From NCBI GenBank assembly GCA_045538835.1, contig JAZQEF010000015.1:13189-77188 (forward strand): a stretch of DNA of 64,000 nucleotides, read 5' to 3'. A model generated the notes under the pieces. It was not told where the DNA came from. It worked only from the letters and a program-made list of their open reading frames with translations, and ran no database searches. Both the position numbers and the translations under genes were made by a program. This stretch comes from RGIG6165 sp045538835 (GTDB lineage: Bacteria > Bacillota > Clostridia > Oscillospirales > Feifaniaceae). Shown piece after piece: positions 1 through 8,037 of the stretch. The stretch's first letter is position 1, and each line of letters opens with the position of its first letter.

Positions 1-1
1 T

Positions 2-1216
2 ATATTTATAACGGACACGTCCTTCCGTGACGGTCAGCAGTCGCAGACGCCCTATTCGGTAAAGCAGATAGTTGACCTCTATAAAATGCTCTCAAAACTC
101 GGCGGTCCGAACGGTATCGTAAGGCAGACCGAGATGTTCGTCTACACCGAAAAGGACAGAGAAGCGATACACGAATGTATGGATTTGGGCCTCAAATTTC
201 CCGAAATCACCACATGGATAAGGGCAAAGGAAGAGGATTTTGATCTTGTAAAGGAACTCGGCATCAAAGAAACGGGTATTCTCACAAGTTGTTCGGATTA
301 TCACATTTTTAATAAACTGCACATGACAAGAAGCGAGGTCATTGACCACTATCTCGCAACAGTTTATAAAGCATTTGAACACGGCATTATGCCCAGATGC
401 CACCTTGAAGACACAACAAGAGCCGATTTCTACGGTTTTGTTCTTCCCTTTGTCACAAAACTCCAGGAGATGAGTAAGGACGCAGGCATACCCGTCAAGT
501 TCAGGGTATGCGACACGATGGGCTACGGCGTTCCCTATTCAGGAACGGCGCTTCCGAGAAGCGTACCGGGCATAATCTACGGTCTACAGCACTATGCCGA
601 TGTACCCTCGTCAATGATAGAATGGCACGGTCATAACGACTTCTACAAGGCAGTCGTAAACGCATCGACAGCGTGGCTTTACGGTGCGGCTGCGGTAAAC
701 TGCTCGCTTTTGGGTATCGGAGAGAGGACAGGTAACATTCCGCTTGAAGCGATGGTATTTGAATACGCTTCGCTCAAGGGCGACCTCGGCGGCATGGACC
801 CGACGGTAATAACCGATATTGCAAATTATTTCAAAGAAGAAATGGGCTACAACATACCCGTACAGACACCATTTGTCGGCAAATATTTCAATGTTACGAG
901 AGCAGGTATTCATGCTGACGGTCTGCTTAAGGATGAAGAGATATATAACATTTTTGACACGGGCAAACTCTTAAACCGTCCTGCAACGGTAACGGTCAGC
1001 GCCACATCGGGCCTTGCAGGCATTGCCTTCTGGATAAACGACCATTACCGCCTTGAAGAGGAAGAATTCATTGACAAGAGAGATCCGCTGGTTGCAAAAC
1101 TCAAAGAGTGGGTTGACAGTGAATATGCTCAGGGCAGAGCAACGCTCATAAGTGACGATGAACTTGAAAAACTTGTTGACCTTTACGATCCCTGCCGTTT
1201 CAGAAAGGTGATTTAA
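2..1216 (+). CDS. Re-citrate synthase-like DRE-TIM metallolyase (5' end outside window)
   Basis: The reading frame is open from base 2, so the gene starts before the window; about 404 residues are visible. It begins with the DRE-TIM signature DTSFRDGQQS (about bases 14-43) and carries a metal-binding HGHNDF motif near base 626, as in the homocitrate/isopropylmalate synthase superfamily. In Clostridia the Re-citrate synthases belong to this superfamily and condense acetyl-CoA with oxaloacetate. The downstream aconitase and isocitrate dehydrogenase make citrate synthesis the natural role, feeding 2-oxoglutarate and glutamate production. The TAA stop abuts the GntR start codon with no gap. Alternative assignments are homocitrate, citramalate or isopropylmalate synthase; no leu or lys biosynthesis genes are nearby to favour them. 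Confidence 0.8.
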   Translation: MFITDTSFRDGQQSQTPYSVKQIVDLYKMLSKLGGPNGIVRQTEMFVYTEKDREAIHECMDLGLKFPEITTWIRAKEEDFDLVKELGIKETGILTSCSDYHIFNKLHMTRSEVIDHYLATVYKAFEHGIMPRCHLEDTTRADFYGFVLPFVTKLQEMSKDAGIPVKFRVCDTMGYGVPYSGTALPRSVPGIIYGLQHYADVPSSMIEWHGHNDFYKAVVNASTAWLYGAAAVNCSLLGIGERTGNIPLEAMVFEYASLKGDLGGMDPTVITDIANYFKEEMGYNIPVQTPFVGKYFNVTRAGIHADGLLKDEEIYNIFDTGKLLNRPATVTVSATSGLAGIAFWINDHYRLEEEEFIDKRDPLVAKLKEWVDSEYAQGRATLISDDELEKLVDLYDPCRFRKVI

Positions 1217-1882
1217 ATGACACAACAAAAAAACGCATCGCTTGCCGACAAAGTTTATGCCGAACTTGAAGAGGACATATTGAGCGGCAAATACGAGCGC
1301 GGCGAAAATCTGCACGAATCGGCTCTTGCCGATATGCTGGGGGTTTCGAGAACACCGCTTCGCGAAGCGATAAGACGTCTTGAGCAGGACGGTCTGCTTG
1401 AGACCATACCCAACAAGGGCATTTTCGTTCGCGGAATATCCGTTGATGATATAATCGACATATACGATATTCGTGCAAAAATAGAGGGACTCGCAGTCGA
1501 GCGCGCAACTCGCAAGGCAACAGACGAAGCAATTTCCGAACTTGAGGAAATTCTCGACTTGCAGGAATTTTACACTGCAAAGGGCGACTATGACAAGTCA
1601 ATGAGGATGGATTCCCGTTTTCACGGTTATATATACAAACTCTGCGACTCACTGCCGCTGACAGACATACTCTGCAATCTGCACAACAAGATACAGCGTT
1701 TCCGCAAGATGTCATTTTCGAGCAGCAGCAGGGCAAAAAATGCTACCGACGAGCACCGTCAGATGCTTGAGGCGATAAAAGAGCGTGACACGGAAAAGGC
1801 GTCGGTGCTTGCCACACGTCACACCGAAAAAGCAAAAGAAAATCTTATTAAATTATACAAGGAGAAGGGATTATGGGACTGA
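1217..1882 (+). CDS. GntR-family (FadR/FCD-type) transcriptional regulator
   Basis: 221 residues. The N-terminal winged helix (about residues 10-75) contains the GntR pattern LADMLGVSRTPLREAIRRLE; the helical remainder (about 85-210) fits an FCD ligand-binding domain, with HRQMLEAIKERD near its end. FCD members commonly sense carboxylic acids. The ATG directly follows the stop of the citrate-synthase-like gene and the last 10 bases overlap the start of aconitase, so regulator and enzymes are translationally linked. A role as local sensor of a TCA intermediate is inferred from position; no operator can be assigned because the operon promoter is outside the window. Confidence 0.88.
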   Translation: MTQQKNASLADKVYAELEEDILSGKYERGENLHESALADMLGVSRTPLREAIRRLEQDGLLETIPNKGIFVRGISVDDIIDIYDIRAKIEGLAVERATRKATDEAISELEEILDLQEFYTAKGDYDKSMRMDSRFHGYIYKLCDSLPLTDILCNLHNKIQRFRKMSFSSSSRAKNATDEHRQMLEAIKERDTEKASVLATRHTEKAKENLIKLYKEKGLWD

Positions 1883-3804
1883 CCATAGCACAGAAAATAA
1901 TAAAAGAGCATCTTATTTCCGGCGATATGAGCAAGCCGGGCAGTGAGATCGCACTCAAAATAGACCAGACTTTGACACAGGACGCCACTGGCACAATGGC
2001 ATATCTCGAATTTGAAACGATAGGTATACCCCGTGTCAAGACAGAAAAAAGCGTTGCGTACATCGACCACAACACGCTCCAGTCGGGCTTTGAAAATGCC
2101 GACGATCACCGTTACATACAGTCGGTTGCAAAGAAGCACGGCATATATTTTTCACGTCCGGGCAACGGCATTTGCCACCAGGTGCATCTTGAACGCTTCG
2201 GCAAACCGGGCAAGACGCTTATCGGCTCAGACAGCCACACCCCCACAGGCGGTGGTATAGGCATGCTCGCAATGGGCGCAGGCGGTCTTGACGTTGCAGT
2301 TGCAATGGGCGGCGGTGCATACTATATTTCAATGCCCAAGATGTATAAGGTAAACTTGACAGGCAAACTCTCCCCCTGGGTAAGCGCGAAAGACGTAAGT
2401 CTTGAAATACTGCGTCTGCTCTCGGTAAAGGGCGGCGTGGGCGCGATAATTGAATGGGGCGGCGAGGGTGTCAAGACCTTGTCTGTGCCCGAGCGTGCTA
2501 CAATAACAAATATGGGCACCGAACTCGGTGCGACCACTTCGATATTCCCCTCAGATGAAACGACAAGGGCATTTTTAAAGGCGCAGGGACGTGAGGAAGA
2601 CTATGTTCCGCTTTCAAGCGACGAAGATGCGGTCTATGACAAGATAATTGATATCGACTTGGGGGCACTCAAACCGCTTATTGCCTGCCCCCATTCACCC
2701 GACAATGTGAAACCTGCGTCAGATCTTACTTCAATAAAAGTTGACCAGGTGTGTATCGGCTCCTGCACGAATTCATCGCTTGCAGATATGCTTAAAGTTG
2801 CGGCAATACTCAAGGGCAAGACTGTTGCAGACGGTGTTTCTCTTTCAATCTCACCCGGTTCAAGACAGGTATTTTCAATGCTTTCCGAGTGCGGTGCACT
2901 TGCCGATATGATAAATGCAGGTGCACGAATTCTGGAATGTGCCTGCGGTCCCTGCATCGGTATGGGATTTTCCCCCAACTCGGGCGGCGTTTCACTGCGT
3001 ACCTTCAACCGTAACTTTGAGGGCAGAAGCGGCACGGCAGACGGTAAAGTATATCTCGTCTCCCCCGAAACTGCTGCCGTATCGGCGCTCACAGGCTATA
3101 TAACCGATGCAACTACCTGCGGCAAGGCGCCCGAGATAGTTATGCCCGAAACTTTCAAAATAAACGACAGTGCAGTTTTAGCGCCTGCTTCGGAAGAGGA
3201 TGCAAAGGATGTTGAAATTCTGCGCGGTCCCAACATAAAACCCTTCCCCGAAACAACGCCTCTTGCAGACAGTATTTCAGCGCCCCTTATCCTCAAGGTC
3301 GGCGACAATATCACGACAGACCACATTATGCCGGCAGGTGCGAAAATACTTCCCTACCGTTCAAATATTCCTTACCTCTCGCAGTTCTGCTTCGGCGTGT
3401 GCGACAAATCATTCCCCGAGCGTGCTAAAGAGGCGGGAAGCAGTATAATCGTCGGCGGTGTAAACTACGGTCAGGGCTCATCGAGAGAGCACGCTGCGCT
3501 CGTTCCGCTCTATCTCGGTGTTAAGGCGGTAATTGCCAAGAGTTTTGCAAGAATTCATGCAGCAAACCTCATAAATGCAGGTATAATTCCGCTTACATTC
3601 GTAAATGCGGATGACTATGATAAACTCACACAGGGTGACAACCTTGTTATGTCCGACCTTTACAATGCGCTTGAAACAGGTGAATTTACCCTTGTCAACA
3701 AGACGACGGGTGATGAAATAAAACTTGTCGGCGAATTCACCCAGCGCCAGAGAGATATAATCAAAGCCGGCGGACTATTAAAAGCAGTCGCGTCGATAAT
3801 ATAA
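1873..3804 (+). CDS. aconitate hydratase
   Basis: 643 residues; interconverts citrate and isocitrate with a [4Fe-4S] cluster. Cluster ligands are visible as CIGSCTNSS (around base 2752) and CACGPC (around base 2940). The swivel domain near the C-terminus has the substrate-binding GQGSSREHAA motif (around base 3470). The length matches the ~640-residue monomeric aconitases of anaerobic Firmicutes. The start overlaps the regulator by 10 bases and is preceded by AAGGAGAAGG. Oddity: the last codons (KAVASII, stop) lie inside the left inverted end of the 276-bp element at 3781-4056, so the C-terminal tail may have been supplied or altered by that element. Confidence 0.93.
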   Translation: MGLTIAQKIIKEHLISGDMSKPGSEIALKIDQTLTQDATGTMAYLEFETIGIPRVKTEKSVAYIDHNTLQSGFENADDHRYIQSVAKKHGIYFSRPGNGICHQVHLERFGKPGKTLIGSDSHTPTGGGIGMLAMGAGGLDVAVAMGGGAYYISMPKMYKVNLTGKLSPWVSAKDVSLEILRLLSVKGGVGAIIEWGGEGVKTLSVPERATITNMGTELGATTSIFPSDETTRAFLKAQGREEDYVPLSSDEDAVYDKIIDIDLGALKPLIACPHSPDNVKPASDLTSIKVDQVCIGSCTNSSLADMLKVAAILKGKTVADGVSLSISPGSRQVFSMLSECGALADMINAGARILECACGPCIGMGFSPNSGGVSLRTFNRNFEGRSGTADGKVYLVSPETAAVSALTGYITDATTCGKAPEIVMPETFKINDSAVLAPASEEDAKDVEILRGPNIKPFPETTPLADSISAPLILKVGDNITTDHIMPAGAKILPYRSNIPYLSQFCFGVCDKSFPERAKEAGSSIIVGGVNYGQGSSREHAALVPLYLGVKAVIAKSFARIHAANLINAGIIPLTFVNADDYDKLTQGDNLVMSDLYNALETGEFTLVNKTTGDEIKLVGEFTQRQRDIIKAGGLLKAVASII

Positions 3805-4056
3805 CACGCCTTAGTCAAGTAAAATAACTGTTTTTCTTTGTTGTCGGGTTTGAAATACCAGAGTATTCCTGCACCCTTCCGCCTTGAAAAAACAGCTATT
3901 TTACCTTGTCTAAGGTTCAAAGAATTTTTAGACAGAGTTTTTGCGTCAATGCGAGGCAAAAACGCAGTAAATGCAAGTGCATTTACGAGTATTTTAACAA
4001 AGCAGTGGCGTAAAAAGGCGTTTAAAAACGTATTTTATTACCGATGCGACTGCTTT
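3781..4056. repeat. 276-bp palindrome-rich element with 24-bp inverted ends (MITE-like)
   Basis: Fills the gap between aconitase and isocitrate dehydrogenase; no gene is supported in it. The outer ends 3781-3804 and 4033-4056 are inverted copies with about three mismatches, each beginning AAAGCAGTCGC. Nested inside are a second inverted repeat (3809-3836 against 3886-3915, about 28 bp, with a smaller stem in its loop), a hairpin with TTTTTGC/GCAAAAA arms near 3938-3962, and a perfect 9-bp-arm palindrome at 3967-3986. This resembles miniature inverted-repeat elements or a large folded intergenic RNA. No clear target-site duplication was seen, so mobility is inference. The left end supplies the aconitase stop codon. 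Confidence 0.7.
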
Positions 4057-4076
4057 ATATACCAAAGGAGAATAAA

Positions 4077-5225
4077 ATGGAAAAATATATTGATGAGGCT
4101 TGTGCCAAATTCCGTGAGATACTTCTCTCACAGATAGGCAGAGTCGAGGATATGAAAAAAGGCGCATCGGCGACCGACTTTTCAAAACTTGATAAAATAG
4201 TCATCGGCCTTGCAGGCGGTGACGGTATCGGTCCGATAATCACAGAACAGGCAGAGAGACTTCTGCGCTTCTTACTTTCCGATGAACTTGCAAGCGGTAA
4301 GATAGAAATAAAAGTAATAGAAGGACTTACCATTGAAAACAGACTTGCCAAAAATCAGGCAGTACCCGATGACGTTCTCGCTGAGATAAAGAAGTGTGAC
4401 GTGCTTCTCAAAGGTCCTACAACGACACCCAAGGGCGGCACTATGGAGAGTGCTAATGTCACGCTCCGCCGTGAACTTGACCTGTTTGCAAACGTCCGTC
4501 CCGTAAGTGTTCCCGACGAGGGTATCGACTGGACTTTCTTCCGTGAGAATACTGAGGGTGAATATGTGCTCGGCAGCAAGGGTATTGAAATTCCCGACAC
4601 GCTCGCCTGCGATTTCAAGATAACAACCAATCCGGGTACAGAGCGTATCGCAAGGGCGGCATTTGAGTTTGCAAAGGCAAACGGCAAGAAAAAAGTTGCC
4701 ATTGTGACAAAGGCTAACATAATGAAAAAGACAGACGGCAAATTCTCCGCTATCTGCCACGAAATTGCAAAAGAGTACCCCGAAATTGAGGCAGAAGAAT
4801 GGTATATCGACATAATGACGGCAAATCTCGTCAACACGGCAATAAGAAGTAATTTTGAGGTATTCCTGCTCCCCAACCTCTACGGAGACATCATCACCGA
4901 CGAAGCGGCGCAGATACAGGGCGGTGTCGGCACCGCAGGAAGTGCAAACACGGGCAGTAAATACGCAATGTTTGAGGCAATTCACGGCACGGCGCCGCGA
5001 ATGATAGAACAGGGCATCGGCGACTATGCCAACCCCTCCAGCCTCTTTAAAGCGACTGAACTTATGCTCCGCCACATCGGATATACGGCACATGCTGACA
5101 AACTTGCAAAAGCAATGAGCATCTGCACGGAAACAGAAAAGAAAGTAGTCTGCACAGGCGACCGCGACGGCGCCACCTGCAAAGAATTTGCAGATTATGT
5201 GATGCAAACAATAAAAACTCTGTAA
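4077..5225 (+). CDS. isocitrate/isopropylmalate dehydrogenase family, probable isocitrate dehydrogenase
   Basis: 382 residues. Family motifs are FRENTEGEY (substrate phosphate/cofactor region), the conserved Lys in VTKANIMKKTDG, the metal-binding region of LYGDIITDEAAQ, and the adenine-binding loop AIHGTAPRM. The enzyme would oxidatively decarboxylate isocitrate to 2-oxoglutarate. The start at 4077 is chosen over an upstream in-frame ATG at 4044 because AAAGGAG lies at a proper distance and homologous proteins begin near MEKYIDEA. Cofactor preference (NAD or NADP) cannot be settled by eye. It follows aconitase after the inserted element and ends before a strong terminator, closing the operon. 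Confidence 0.88.
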   Translation: MEKYIDEACAKFREILLSQIGRVEDMKKGASATDFSKLDKIVIGLAGGDGIGPIITEQAERLLRFLLSDELASGKIEIKVIEGLTIENRLAKNQAVPDDVLAEIKKCDVLLKGPTTTPKGGTMESANVTLRRELDLFANVRPVSVPDEGIDWTFFRENTEGEYVLGSKGIEIPDTLACDFKITTNPGTERIARAAFEFAKANGKKKVAIVTKANIMKKTDGKFSAICHEIAKEYPEIEAEEWYIDIMTANLVNTAIRSNFEVFLLPNLYGDIITDEAAQIQGGVGTAGSANTGSKYAMFEAIHGTAPRMIEQGIGDYANPSSLFKATELMLRHIGYTAHADKLAKAMSICTETEKKVVCTGDRDGATCKEFADYVMQTIKTL

Positions 5226-5245
5226 ATAATAAAGGACAGTAATTC

Positions 5246-5282
5246 AAAAGGCGGAAACGGAATTTATCGTTTCTGCCTTTTT
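5246..5282 (+). terminator. Rho-independent terminator of the citrate-branch operon
   Basis: Stem AAAAGGCGGAAACG paired with CGTTTCTGCCTTTTT, followed by a T run, about 20 bases after the isocitrate dehydrogenase stop. Confidence 0.85.
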
Positions 5283-5292
5283 ACTGTTTACA

Positions 5293-5784
5293 TTATATAT
5301 GATTTATTTCATTAAACAAATTTATAATTCTTCTTTGTTTCTTCATTGCATAATCACAAGCAATTTTTGTACCGCTTTTCTTTTGTCTGGGTAGTGAATA
5401 ATTCTTGTCAAAATAAATTATGCAAAATCTACTCTTATTTATCATTTCACAGTTTCTCTCAACATAAACTGACTTACCCGCTTTAATCATATTATCTGGG
5501 TAATAGGTTTCTTCATACTTTTGAAGCAAATATGCTCTGTAATCATCATTGATATACGGAAATTTGGCTCTGACATAAATTCTTTTTATATAGGGGTAAC
5601 TTGCTTTCAATTCACAGATTATTTGATAACACAAATCGTTAAACTGACTTTTGCTTCCAAACAGAAATGTATCAACGCTTTCTTCAAGAATCAGTTTTTC
5701 AATGATATTGTACAATTTCTTTCTCAACTCATTTGTTATCTCAATCTTTCTATGACCAAAAAAACAACAGGTGTTTTTACACAC
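5293..5784 (-). CDS. SLOG-family (DUF1273/YpsA-like) nucleotide-binding protein
   Basis: 163 residues beginning with CCFFGHR, the N-terminal signature of the DUF1273/YpsA group of the SLOG Rossmann-like superfamily. A second feature, FLFGSKSQFNDL (about residues 40-51), resembles the glycine-containing nucleotide loop, and a basic stretch near the end holds CDYAMKKQRRIINL. SLOG proteins bind nucleotides or nucleotide-derived ligands; the specific ligand is unknown. The gene is much more AT-rich than the flanking metabolic genes and is divergent from a small XRE regulator with a palindrome between them. Together they look like an acquired two-gene module. Role in stress or phage response is speculative. 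Confidence 0.72.
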   Translation of the reverse strand: MCKNTCCFFGHRKIEITNELRKKLYNIIEKLILEESVDTFLFGSKSQFNDLCYQIICELKASYPYIKRIYVRAKFPYINDDYRAYLLQKYEETYYPDNMIKAGKSVYVERNCEMINKSRFCIIYFDKNYSLPRQKKSGTKIACDYAMKKQRRIINLFNEINHI

Positions 5785-5832
5785 AGCCTTTTCTCCTCAA
5801 AGTAAATGACATTTTAATCATTATGCAATATT

Positions 5833-5849
5833 ATTTACTTAAAGTAAAT
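5833..5849. promoter_or_regulatory. candidate operator between SLOG gene and XRE regulator
   Basis: Perfect inverted repeat ATTTACTT-A-AAGTAAAT in the divergent intergenic region; a half-site AGTAAATGA recurs about 45 bases away, next to the SLOG start. Such a palindrome beside an XRE gene is a likely autoregulatory site (inference). Confidence 0.55.
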
Positions 5850-5922
5850 GAATATATACTTTGAATCAATTATAAGTCATCTCTTTTGTTGATAAAATAT
5901 AATTGATTAAGGAGGAGATGCT

Positions 5923-6153
5923 ATGAAAACTGAATTTCCTGATCGATATATAACTTTAGGCTTGAAGATTGCTTACTATAGAAAGAAATACGGATATACA
6001 CAGGAAGCCTTTGCAGAACTCATTGGTAAGAGCGTTAATTTCGTCGGACAGATTGAAGGTACAGGCACAGTTCGTGGCGTATCTTTAGAAACACTGTTTA
6101 AAATCGCCCAAGTTTTAAAAATCTCTCCTTCAAAATTGTTGGAAGAGGATTAA
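5923..6153 (+). CDS. small XRE-family helix-turn-helix regulator
   Basis: 76 residues, almost entirely one Cro/C1-type HTH: LGLKIAYYRKKYGYTQEAFAE followed by LIGKSVNFVGQIEGTG, then LETLFKIAQVLKISPSKLLE, the typical XRE ending. The ATG follows GGAGGAGATGCT. It has no extra sensory domain, so it likely acts as a simple repressor. Its only divergent partner is the SLOG protein, and the palindrome at 5833-5849 lies between the two starts, suggesting that it controls both genes. A strong hairpin terminator follows the stop by a few bases. Confidence 0.88.
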   Translation: MKTEFPDRYITLGLKIAYYRKKYGYTQEAFAELIGKSVNFVGQIEGTGTVRGVSLETLFKIAQVLKISPSKLLEED

Positions 6154-6159
6154 GATAAC

Positions 6160-6194
6160 AAAAAAGGACAGTCGATTTCGACTGTCCTTTTTTC
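6160..6194 (+). terminator. bidirectional intrinsic terminator
   Basis: AAAAAAGGACAGTCG paired with CGACTGTCCTTTTTT around an ATTT loop directly after the XRE gene; A- and T-tracts on both sides would let it work on both strands. Confidence 0.85.
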
Positions 6195-6235
6195 CTTAAT
6201 TCCGAATTCTCGTCGTCACAAATTTCACTCATATC

Positions 6236-6257
6236 ACTTTCGCATATATGCGAAAGT
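6236..6257. repeat. perfect 22-bp palindrome
   Basis: ACTTTCGCATA/TATGCGAAAGT is self-complementary over 22 bases with no loop. It sits in the 157-bp non-coding stretch between the XRE terminator and the 6352 gene (convergent ends), which otherwise holds only short imperfect repeats such as TTGCAA...TTGCAA and CCGAATT copies. No T-tract follows, so it does not read as a terminator. Confidence 0.6.
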
Positions 6258-6351
6258 TCAACTCATTCCATTGTTCCTCCTCTTCCCATTGCAACGCGCT
6301 ACGCTTGCCTTGCAACAGGAACCCTTTTGTCCGCATTCCGAATTAATTCAA

Positions 6352-6720
6352 TTACTGCTTTTTCAAAGTCATATCACCGTATACCATCGTATCGCCGTTT
6401 TGTATTTCATATGACTCCTGATAAGAGTTACTGTCATCGGAGAGCATGACCGCGACAAACACACTGTCACCTTCTTCTTCAACAGAAAATATCTGATAAT
6501 TCATAGGCGAAAAGACCTGTGTATCTATCTGCGTATAAGTCTGACCGCCCTTGAACACCACGACATAAGGAATATCATCTTCTTCTGCTACCCAAGTACC
6601 TTCAAGCGGATCTTTCCTGTACCTGTCAATATACGTAATCGTATACGCCGCAAGTGCCGAAATCACAAATATCAGCACTGCGAGAACGACTGCCCTTTTA
6701 ATTATCCTGCTTTTAGTCAT
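6352..6720 (-). CDS. membrane-anchored small extracytoplasmic protein, unknown function
   Basis: 122 residues. One N-terminal membrane segment (about residues 8-30, AVVLAVLIFVISALAAYTIT) after basic residues puts the remainder outside the cell. The outer part begins PLEGTW and looks beta-rich, resembling small lipocalin-like or DUF5640-type domains in Firmicute surface proteins. It starts one base after the stop of the lipoprotein gene at 6722-7060, and the two proteins share the plan of a membrane anchor, an LEG motif and a short beta domain, so they may be diverged duplicates acting together. No specific function can be assigned. Confidence 0.7.
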   Translation of the reverse strand: MTKSRIIKRAVVLAVLIFVISALAAYTITYIDRYRKDPLEGTWVAEEDDIPYVVVFKGGQTYTQIDTQVFSPMNYQIFSVEEEGDSVFVAVMLSDDSNSYQESYEIQNGDTMVYGDMTLKKQ

Positions 6721-6721
6721 A

Positions 6722-7060
6722 TCAGTCCACCAATGTCAATGTTTCCTCTCCGAATTTCATTGTCCTGCCGCTGACAGTATACACAGCCTCCTCCTGCTGA
6801 TCGGGATAATCAAGGTCAGTCAGCAAAAGTCTATATGTCTTACTGTCCTCATTTTCCTGTACTTCAAGTATTTCATACTGTATCTGAATACCGTAATTCT
6901 CATAAGTAAACTTTCCGTCCTCAAGAAGCCACACATCGCCGTACAGTTCAGACTTCCAGCGCAAACCCTCAAGTTCGTGATTTTTATTCTTGTTCTGACA
7001 CCCTGCAAAGAGAGTAAACATCATTATCACGGCAAGAAGCAGGCAGATTTTTCTCTTCAT
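6722..7060 (-). CDS. small lipoprotein, unknown function
   Basis: 112 residues from the chosen start. The signal peptide KRKICLLLAVIMMFTLFAGC ends in a lipobox, LFAGC, with Cys as the lipidation site. The mature part opens HELEGLRWKS and contains KFTYENYGI, a compact beta-type domain similar in layout to the neighbouring 6352-6720 protein. An in-frame ATG two codons upstream lies too close to the GAAAGG ribosome binding site, so the ATG at 7060 is preferred. It lies 15 bases after the nucleotidyltransferase gene and is probably co-transcribed with it. Confidence 0.78.
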   Translation of the reverse strand: MKRKICLLLAVIMMFTLFAGCQNKNKNHELEGLRWKSELYGDVWLLEDGKFTYENYGIQIQYEILEVQENEDSKTYRLLLTDLDYPDQQEEAVYTVSGRTMKFGEETLTLVD

Positions 7061-7075
7061 TGACATTTCCTTTCA

Positions 7076-7993
7076 TTAATCCCAGAGTTTTTCGGGATAA
7101 ACGCCGTCATCCTTAAGTCCCTGCAGAGCAGCGACAACGCTGTCATGGTCGGGCTTATACGTAACACCGTACCACTTGTCTTCGGATTTGAGCACCTTTA
7201 CTGTTGCCTTACCCTCATTAACAAGCTGACCTGTTAGTATCGGAATAAAATACTCGCTTTTCAGCGGATTTTTGGGAACTTCATTGTCAAGGAATGCCTT
7301 GAAGTTATCTTCGATAAGTTTGATAATGCTCTTTCCGTATCCCCAGAAATTCATTGATACAAGTCCCTTGGGATCGGCAACTACTGTGCCGTTGTCACCC
7401 TCGTAAACGATATTGCCGTCCTCAGTGCGCATAATACCGCTTCTCTCGTGAATTTCAGAGAGATAACCGTCTTTCTGCTCACACACACCTCTTGTAACTG
7501 AGCCGTTTTCGGAAAGTGTGTTTTCCATTATGTAGCCGACCATTGCATAGTCATAGGGTTCTTTTTCATCTTTGACTGTGAGAAGATAGTCATAGATAGT
7601 CTTGAACGCGCCGACACCGTAGTAGTCATCAGCATTGATAACTGCAAAGGGAGCGTCGATAACGTCCTTACAGCAGAGGATAGCGTGAGCCGTTCCCCAG
7701 GGCTTTTCTCTGCCTTCGGGCACAGAATATCCTTCGGGAAGTTTGTCAAGTTCCTGATATACATATTCAACCTGAACATGCTTTGACAAGTTCTCGCCGA
7801 TACTTGCCTTAAAATCTTCTTCAATGGCCTTTTTAATTATAAAAACGACCTTTTTGAAACCTGCTCTTACCGCATCATAAACGGAAAAGTCGATTATCTT
7901 ATTTCCGTACTTATCCATAGGCTCAATCTGTTTAAGACCGCCGTAACGGCTGCCCATGCCTGCTGCCATGATAACGAGAATTGGTTCTTTCAT
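7076..7993 (-). CDS. sugar-phosphate nucleotidyltransferase
   Basis: 305 residues. The N-terminal MAAGMGSRYGGLKQIEPM is the glycine-rich NTP-binding loop with its conserved basic residues; FAVINADDYYG holds the metal/sugar-binding Asp residues. The fold is the GT-A-like nucleotidyltransferase family, making an NDP-sugar from a sugar 1-phosphate and NTP. The sequence does not show the usual C-terminal beta-helix acyltransferase domain, so it is a stand-alone transferase. Which sugar is used is not visible. It precedes two small surface proteins on the same strand. Confidence 0.85.
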   Translation of the reverse strand: MKEPILVIMAAGMGSRYGGLKQIEPMDKYGNKIIDFSVYDAVRAGFKKVVFIIKKAIEEDFKASIGENLSKHVQVEYVYQELDKLPEGYSVPEGREKPWGTAHAILCCKDVIDAPFAVINADDYYGVGAFKTIYDYLLTVKDEKEPYDYAMVGYIMENTLSENGSVTRGVCEQKDGYLSEIHERSGIMRTEDGNIVYEGDNGTVVADPKGLVSMNFWGYGKSIIKLIEDNFKAFLDNEVPKNPLKSEYFIPILTGQLVNEGKATVKVLKSEDKWYGVTYKPDHDSVVAALQGLKDDGVYPEKLWD

Positions 7994-8037
7994 TTGTAAT
8001 CACTCCTGTTTAAAAGATTTATGACTTCTACATTATA

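Noticed and set aside
3838..4137. 99-codon frame in the aconitase-isocitrate dehydrogenase gap
   Set aside because: Lies across palindromes of the repeat element and overlaps the real gene start; no ribosome binding site.
4272..5207. 311-codon open frame antisense to isocitrate dehydrogenase
   Set aside because: Mirror frame of a well-supported gene; Cys/Phe/His-rich and no start signals.
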